A DNA stretch of 64,000 nucleotides from Lachnospiraceae bacterium UBA7179. Lineage in GTDB: Bacteria; Bacillota; Clostridia; Lachnospirales; Lachnospiraceae. The notes under the pieces were generated by a model. The model did not search any database. It saw only the letters and a program-made list of their open reading frames with translations, and was not told the DNA's origin. Shown piece after piece: positions 59,149 to 64,000 of this stretch (its first letter is position 1; the number at the start of each line of letters is the position of its first letter). The position numbers and the translations under genes were made by a program. The DNA lies in contig DKVL01000108.1 of the NCBI GenBank assembly GCA_002491195.1, positions 59,671 through 123,670 of the forward strand, given 5' to 3'.

Positions 59149-60060
59149 ATGAAATATATCATAGGAATCATCATCCTGATACTGCTCGCAGTCATCGTTG
59201 TGCTATACACGCGGACATCACACATTTTATCCCAACTGGACAAAATGCTGGACAACGCGATCGACAACTCTTTTACTGAAAAAAATTTTACTGAAGAAAA
59301 GCTATCCAAAATCGAATCAAAAATGTACCGCTTCCTGTCATCGGGAAACACCTCACTAAAACAGATTCACTCTGAGAAAGACAGGATAAAAACGCTGATC
59401 GCGGATATCTCCCATCAGACCAAGACGCCGATATCCAACATCTTACTGTACTCCCAGCTCCTCAAGGAGATCCCCAATCTTGATGACAACGCCCGAAGAA
59501 TCGCGTCGCAGATCGAGGAGCAGACAGAGAAATTGAGTTTCCTGACCACATCCCTGATCAAAACTTCGCGTCTGGAAAACGGTATCATCAATGTTGTTCC
59601 AAAGGAAAACAGCATCAGAAAACTGATTGACAATATCGACTACTGCGACGCAGCAGACGCAAAAGGAATTCACTATATCATTGCTTTCGTACCCGAATAT
59701 ATTGCTGTTTTTGATTTGAAATGGACACTGGAGGCCGTCTCCAATATTGTCGACAATGCGATCAAATATACAGCCTCCGGCGGCACAGTCACAATCAGCG
59801 CCAGAGAATACGAAATGTTTGCCTGTGTCACGATCACAGATACAGGCATCGGAATGACGGAGGAGGAGACCTCCAGGATCTTTGCGCGCTTCTACCGCTC
59901 CCCGGAAGTGAGCGACGAGCGCGGCGTCGGCATCGGTCTGTACCTGGCGCGGGAAATCCTGACCAGGCAAGGCGGATATATCAAAGTGTCCTCCCAAAAG
60001 GGAAAAGGTTCTACATTTTCCGTATTTCTGCCCAAAAAGTCAAATCTGTCAAAACTGTAA
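59149..60060 (+). CDS. Sensor histidine kinase of the FtsX-type ABC unit
   Basis: This 303-residue short kinase has a single N-terminal membrane segment (IIGIIILILLAVIVVLY) and no extracellular sensing domain. It has the H box IADISHQTKTPISNILLYSQL, N-box VSNIVDNAIKYTASGG and G boxes DTGIGMTEEET and RGVGIGLYLAREIL. Such intramembrane-sensing kinases rely on the partner ABC transporter for detection. The ATG at 59149 follows the regulator stop at once; the open frame begins earlier inside that gene. Confidence 0.9.
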   Translation: MKYIIGIIILILLAVIVVLYTRTSHILSQLDKMLDNAIDNSFTEKNFTEEKLSKIESKMYRFLSSGNTSLKQIHSEKDRIKTLIADISHQTKTPISNILLYSQLLKEIPNLDDNARRIASQIEEQTEKLSFLTTSLIKTSRLENGIINVVPKENSIRKLIDNIDYCDAADAKGIHYIIAFVPEYIAVFDLKWTLEAVSNIVDNAIKYTASGGTVTISAREYEMFACVTITDTGIGMTEEETSRIFARFYRSPEVSDERGVGIGLYLAREILTRQGGYIKVSSQKGKGSTFSVFLPKKSNLSKL

Positions 60061-60070
60061 GATTTCAGAC

Positions 60071-60130
60071 AGAATTGAGAAAGAATTCCCTGTTATCATA
60101 GTGTGTGTAAATAAGATTTACATACACTAT
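60071..60130 (+). promoter_or_regulatory. Control region of the FtsX-type ABC genes
   Basis: AGAATT is repeated at 60071-60076 and 60082-60087, an 11-base period like a response-regulator site. TATCAT at 60094 is a possible -10 box. A 15-bp stem with a three-base loop (ATAGTGTGTGTAAAT/ATTTACATACACTAT, 60098-60130) follows, lying near or after the likely transcription start. Confidence 0.6.
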
Positions 60131-60238
60131 TTTCATGTACAAGATCACATTGAAATAGTAAGGAACTGCGGTCACAGCTCGTGTCTGCAAGGAAAACAAC
60201 TCAAATAGTTCGACGATATTCAATTGGGAGGTTACAAG

Positions 60239-60916
60239 ATGGATATTCTAAAAACAACAAACCTGAAAAAATACTACGGCAGCGGCGACACTGTCGTAAA
60301 AGCGCTGGACGGCGTCAACCTGTCGGTTTCAGACGGCGAATTTGCGGCGATTGTCGGCACATCGGGCAGCGGGAAATCAACGCTTCTGCATATGCTCGGC
60401 GGTCTTGACAGGCCGACGGACGGCTCCGTCGAGGTGGAGGGCAGCAATATCTTTTCCTTAAAAGATGACGCGCTGACAATCTTCCGCCGACGCAAGATCG
60501 GCTTTATATTTCAAAGCTACAATCTCGTCCCCGTACTGAACGTATATGAAAATATTGTTCTGCCGATCGAGCTGGACGGAAACAAAATTGACAAGCCGCA
60601 CATCGAAACGATCATTGAGACGCTCGGTCTGACCAGCAAGGTGGACAGTCTGCCAAACCAGCTCTCCGGCGGGCAGCAGCAGAGAGTCGCGATCGCCCGC
60701 GCGCTCGCGTCAAAACCCGCGATCATCCTCGCCGATGAACCGACCGGAAACCTCGACAGCAAGACAAGTCTCGACGTGATGGGACTCTTAAAAGTCACAA
60801 GCGAACGTTTTTCCCAGACGACTGTTATGATCACGCACAACGAAGAGATCGCACAGATGGCAGACAGAATCATACGCATTGAAGATGGAAGGATCGTAGG
60901 TGGTAAAAATGTTTGA
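60239..60916 (+). CDS. ABC transporter ATPase (BceA/MacB-like)
   Basis: The 225-residue ATPase of the LolD/BceA class has Walker [20 protein letters not shown]-loop [13 protein letters not shown], signature [17 protein letters not shown], Walker [14 protein letters not shown] and switch HNEEIA. I chose the ATG at 60239 with GGGAGGTTACAAG upstream; the frame opens at a TTG 15 bases earlier. The permease gene overlaps its 3' end. With the upstream two-component system it forms a typical peptide-antibiotic detoxification unit. Confidence 0.95.
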   Translation: MDILKTTNLKKYYGSGDTVVKALDGVNLSVSDGEFAAIVGTSGSGKSTLLHMLGGLDRPTDGSVEVEGSNIFSLKDDALTIFRRRKIGFIFQSYNLVPVLNVYENIVLPIELDGNKIDKPHIETIIETLGLTSKVDSLPNQLSGGQQQRVAIARALASKPAIILADEPTGNLDSKTSLDVMGLLKVTSERFSQTTVMITHNEEIAQMADRIIRIEDGRIVGGKNV

Positions 60917-63482
60917 GGCAACTTTATTTCAGGTAAACAGCAAAAAGGCAGTCCGCCGTCTCTCCAACCACAGCTTCCGAGCCAATGCAACGCGAAATCT
61001 CATCGCTGTGGCAGCAATCGCGCTCACCGCGATCCTGTTCACCACACTTTTCACGGTCGGCAGCGGAATGGTGGAAAATATACAGAAACAGACCATGCGC
61101 CAGGCGGGCGGCGACGGCATGGCATACTTAAAATATATCACAGAAGAACAGTTTGAGGCGGTAAAAGATCATCCGCTGATCGACAGGATCTCGTACAACA
61201 GAATCATATGTGAAAGTGTGGAGAGCGACGCACTGTTAAAACGCCACGCCGAGATCTATTACATGAACGACGTCGGTATGGAGCTTGGCTTCTGCGTCCC
61301 AACACATGGACAAAAACCAGAGAAAGAAAACGAGATCATCATGGATACAAGAGCGATGAAAATGCTCGGTCTTCCGGAAGAAATCGGCGCGCCTGTGACA
61401 TTTCGCATGAAACTGCACGGCGGCGAGATCGTGGAGCGCGAATTTGTGCTATCTGGCTGGTGGGAGGCCGATCCTGCTTTTAATATGGCGTCGATCATGG
61501 TTGTCTCAAAAGCGTACATGGACGCGCACATCGACGAGCTGTACAACAGCTACAAAGAAAACTATGAACTGACAGGCACGATCGGCAGCTATATCATGTT
61601 TCAGAATTCGTTTGGCTTAGAGCAAAAACTAGAGCGCGTGATCACAGAGAGCGGTTACTCCATGGACGAAAACTCTCCGGATTTCATTGCGTCCAATGTA
61701 AACTGGTCCTATATGTCAAGTAACTTTGATCTGAACCTGCCAACCGTTACGGCCATGTTGGCAGCGATTGCACTGATTGTATTCACAGGCTATCTGATCA
61801 TCTATAATATTTTTCAGATATCTGTCACAAAGGATATCCGTTTCTACGGCTTATTAAAGACAATCGGGACAACCGGCAGACAGATCAAAAAGATTATCCG
61901 CAGCCAGGCATTGATCCTGTCATGGATCGGCATACCGATCGGTCTGACTTCCGGATATTTTATCGGAACTGCCATTGTTCCCATGATCATGGAGCGGAGC
62001 AATTTCGCGGGTTCGACGTTTACGACAAGCGCAAACCCGATTATCTTTATCGGCAGTACGGTTTTTGCGCTTGTCACCGTTGCCATCAGCACTGCAAAGC
62101 CCGGGCGGATCGCCGCAGGTGTATCCCCTGTCGAGGCTGTGCGGTATACGGACAACACCGCCGTCAAAAAGAAGGACCGCAGATCGCGAAACGGTGCGAA
62201 GATCAGCGGTATGGCGGCGGCAAACCTCGGCAGAAACAAAAAGCGCACAGTGCTGGTGGTCGTATCCATGTCCTTATCGCTCGTCCTGTTTAACACAGTC
62301 TATACGCTCAGCACCGGTTTTGATATGGACAAATTCTTATCCACTTTTATCGATACGGATTTTCTTGTCGCCCATGCCAATCTCATCAATTACGCTTACC
62401 GCGGGGATGACGACACAGTGACGGACAGCATGATCTCGTCCATTGAGGAGCAGTATGGTTTCAAGGAGGGCGGGCGCTTTTTTGCCGACATCCGTGACGC
62501 GGAGTGTTTCAGGGTTAAGCCCCATGAAAATGAAACACCAGCCCGGTTTCAGAACGAAGATGACAATGGAAATTACTTCTGCGATGTTTACGGGCTGGAA
62601 GATTTTCCGCTTGGCAATCTGGAAGTGCTGGAGGGCGAGATCGACTATGAAAAACTCAGGACTGGCCGCTATATTCTGGAGGGTGTGCTGCTGGACGACC
62701 ATCATAACCCCAAGTGGGATACCTCCTATTACAATATCGGTGATACCGTGACACTCTGCAATTACAGGGGCGACGGCGAGACTTTTGCAGAAAACGAATA
62801 TACCGAATACCAGTACGAGGTCATGGCAAAAGTTGGCGTCAGCTACTACACCAATTCCTGCCGCGTAAATAATTCCCATAACTATTATCTGCCTGCTGAT
62901 GTGTATAAGACAATGGTGGACAATCCCGGCACAATGATGTATGTGTACGATGTTGAGGACGGCTCTGAGGCGTCGATGGAAGCGTTCCTGCAAAACTATA
63001 CCGAGAATGTAGACCCTGTTATGACCTACTCCTCAAAGGGTACCTATACGAAAGAATTTGAGTCTACCCGCAATACAGTGCTCATCGTCGGCGGTGTGCT
63101 AAGCCTGATCATAGGTCTGATCGGCGTCCTGAATTTCATTAATTCGATGCTCACCAGCATCTTCACGCGCAGACGGGAATTTGCAATGCTCCAGTCCGTC
63201 GGCATGACGACAAAGCAGCTGCAAAAAATGCTAATCACCGAAGGACTCCTATACACCGCCTCGTCGGGACTGTTATCCGTCGCGCTAAGCATGCTGGCGT
63301 CAGCGATGCTTGCAAACACCATCGCTGATAGTCTATGGTTTTTCTCGTATCAGTTCACGCTGCTCCCGGTCATCGTAACGATTCCGCTGCTGCTTATCGT
63401 CGGGATCCTGCTGCCGATACTGGTACTAAAATCTGTTGAAAAACAAAGTATCGTTGACAGGCTCCGAGAAGCGGAGGCATAA
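60909..63482 (+). CDS. FtsX-type ABC permease (857 residues)
   Basis: The protein has an N-terminal membrane helix, an extracytoplasmic domain (about residues 55-270), three helices around 280-400, a second long extracytoplasmic domain (about 450-690), and three C-terminal helices in the FtsX arrangement. The end matches the FtsX core: [41 protein letters not shown] and [12 protein letters not shown] prefer the ATG at 60909 (GTAGGTGGTAAAA upstream). The length and two large outer domains are unlike BceB (one domain) and suggest a MacB/DUF214-like permease. Terminator at 63561-63593. Confidence 0.9.
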   Translation: MFEATLFQVNSKKAVRRLSNHSFRANATRNLIAVAAIALTAILFTTLFTVGSGMVENIQKQTMRQAGGDGMAYLKYITEEQFEAVKDHPLIDRISYNRIICESVESDALLKRHAEIYYMNDVGMELGFCVPTHGQKPEKENEIIMDTRAMKMLGLPEEIGAPVTFRMKLHGGEIVEREFVLSGWWEADPAFNMASIMVVSKAYMDAHIDELYNSYKENYELTGTIGSYIMFQNSFGLEQKLERVITESGYSMDENSPDFIASNVNWSYMSSNFDLNLPTVTAMLAAIALIVFTGYLIIYNIFQISVTKDIRFYGLLKTIGTTGRQIKKIIRSQALILSWIGIPIGLTSGYFIGTAIVPMIMERSNFAGSTFTTSANPIIFIGSTVFALVTVAISTAKPGRIAAGVSPVEAVRYTDNTAVKKKDRRSRNGAKISGMAAANLGRNKKRTVLVVVSMSLSLVLFNTVYTLSTGFDMDKFLSTFIDTDFLVAHANLINYAYRGDDDTVTDSMISSIEEQYGFKEGGRFFADIRDAECFRVKPHENETPARFQNEDDNGNYFCDVYGLEDFPLGNLEVLEGEIDYEKLRTGRYILEGVLLDDHHNPKWDTSYYNIGDTVTLCNYRGDGETFAENEYTEYQYEVMAKVGVSYYTNSCRVNNSHNYYLPADVYKTMVDNPGTMMYVYDVEDGSEASMEAFLQNYTENVDPVMTYSSKGTYTKEFESTRNTVLIVGGVLSLIIGLIGVLNFINSMLTSIFTRRREFAMLQSVGMTTKQLQKMLITEGLLYTASSGLLSVALSMLASAMLANTIADSLWFFSYQFTLLPVIVTIPLLLIVGILLPILVLKSVEKQSIVDRLREAEA

Positions 63483-63560
63483 AACATTCTTGGGCGTCCT
63501 ACAACCCCTAAAACGTACTTTACAAATCGCCCCCGCAAAATACTTCTCCGAACATGAGTG

Positions 63561-63593
63561 AAAGGACTGCCTGAATATCAGACAGTCTTTTCC
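63561..63593 (+). terminator. Intrinsic terminator after the FtsX-type permease
   Basis: GGACTGCCTGA and TCAGACAGTC pair around ATA, followed by TTTTCC. It lies about 80 bases after the permease stop and just before the convergent nuclease-family gene. Confidence 0.65.
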
Positions 63594-63605
63594 TATGAAA
63601 CAGTA

Positions 63606-64000
63606 CTATTGTTTGGTTCCTGTAGCTTTTTCCAGCAATGCCTTTAACCTCGCAATTTCATTTTCCTTTTCCACAAGCTGCTTACTTTGTTTTTCAATCA
63701 GAGCATCCTTTCTCGCGTGCTCTTCTGCGTTATGCCGTTCGTGTGCTTCAAATTCAGCGCGTCTGCGGCACAACTCCCGAATGTTCTCGTCAGAACTGAT
63801 TTCCAGGATCGTGTCAGCAGCGGCTTCCATATACTCGTTTGTAACAGCCATATCTTTCAGCTCCTTCCATGTAGTTGCTTTGAAAAAGGTTACCCACTTG
63901 TCAATTTCATAATGCTGGTCCTCTTCGGTTGCCAGTTCTACATGATTCAATTCTATCACAGACAGCTGCATTTTGTCAGTATAGACCGCATTTGTTTTCA
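63606..64000 (-). CDS. C-terminal part of an Rpn-type PDDEXK nuclease-family protein (continues beyond window)
   Basis: The frame is open to the window edge. It reads TNAVYTDKMQLSVIELNHVE, then LATEEDQHYEIDKWVTFFKA and TTWKELKDMAVTNEYMEAA, the conserved C-terminal part of PD-(D/E)XK nuclease/transposase (Rpn/PDDEXK_2) proteins. A long charged coiled coil follows (about the last 60 residues, ending LKALLEKATGTKQ). The nuclease core lies beyond the window. An ATG at 63971 is internal to the family, so the true start is upstream. Convergent to the ABC permease across a terminator. Confidence 0.75.
   Translation of the reverse strand, partial: KTNAVYTDKMQLSVIELNHVELATEEDQHYEIDKWVTFFKATTWKELKDMAVTNEYMEAAADTILEISSDENIRELCRRRAEFEAHERHNAEEHARKDALIEKQSKQLVEKENEIARLKALLEKATGTKQ

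Noticed and set aside
1..64000. tRNA and rRNA genes
   Set aside because: I looked for T-loop and rRNA-like signatures by eye and saw none that I could support; a covariance search would be decisive.

Overview
The window looks like a chromosomal segment of a low-to-moderate GC, spore-forming Clostridia, most probably a member of the Lachnospiraceae. The grounds are strong GGAGG ribosome binding sites, TTGACA/TATAAT promoters, dipicolinate synthase genes (dpaAB), lantibiotic-immunity type ABC transporters with OmpR-type two-component systems, and families (AAA-ATPase-like/PDDEXK, Rpn nucleases) that are abundant in gut Firmicutes. This is inference from gene content; no rRNA or tRNA gene is visible.

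Region 1 (1-13.7 kb, all minus strand) is a surface-glycan/envelope operon. A membrane sulfatase-like protein is followed by a complete ADP-L-glycero-beta-D-manno-heptose pathway (split HldE kinase and nucleotidyltransferase, HldD, GmhA, GmhB), a family 9 glycosyltransferase, a GtrII-type membrane glucosyltransferase, and then a CotH / VTC / DUF4956 set. The cotH gene has been tandemly duplicated (about 2.0 kb unit). One copy carries an in-frame stop. The junction contains scraps of the genes on both sides, and a 56-bp inverted-repeat element sits in one copy only.

Region 2 (13.8-24.6 kb) holds an ANT(6)-like nucleotidyltransferase, an unknown 503-residue protein, a DUF4143 ATPase, dpaAB behind a sigma-K-like promoter, asparagine synthetase, a PDDEXK-fused AAA-like protein, and a YgiT-finger/Panacea antitoxin whose MqsR-like toxin is reduced to a frameshifted remnant.

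Region 3 (24.6-32.3 kb) is the most unusual. Seven consecutive small genes (44-125 residues), several not recognisable, are preceded by a 37-bp-arm hairpin, three 15-bp operator-like sites and an insertion-like repeat. Beyond it lie an HTH regulator, a zinc-ribbon membrane protein and an HTH / Ser-Thr kinase / TPR membrane protein operon.

Region 4 (32.2-41.8 kb) is mostly ordinary: a two-component system, a UBA/DUF4342 protein, a second PDDEXK/AAA-like protein, a small kinase-like protein coupled to a tRNA dihydrouridine synthase, FolD, a flavin reductase-rubredoxin, and an AraC-ClpP pair. Region 5 (41.8-45 kb) is a graveyard: a tyrosine phosphatase, a truncated NUDIX gene, a repressor fragment, an intact-looking type I toxin-antitoxin locus, a broken integrase and several miniature inverted-repeat elements.

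Region 6 (44.7-64 kb) holds a MerR regulator with its 19-bp-spacer promoter, two Rpn-type nucleases, a hydrolase-GNAT fusion, a GntR/ABC export unit, a LanFEG immunity operon with its own two-component system, a PLP aminotransferase, and a second two-component/FtsX-type ABC unit. Several families of structured intergenic repeats recur across the window.
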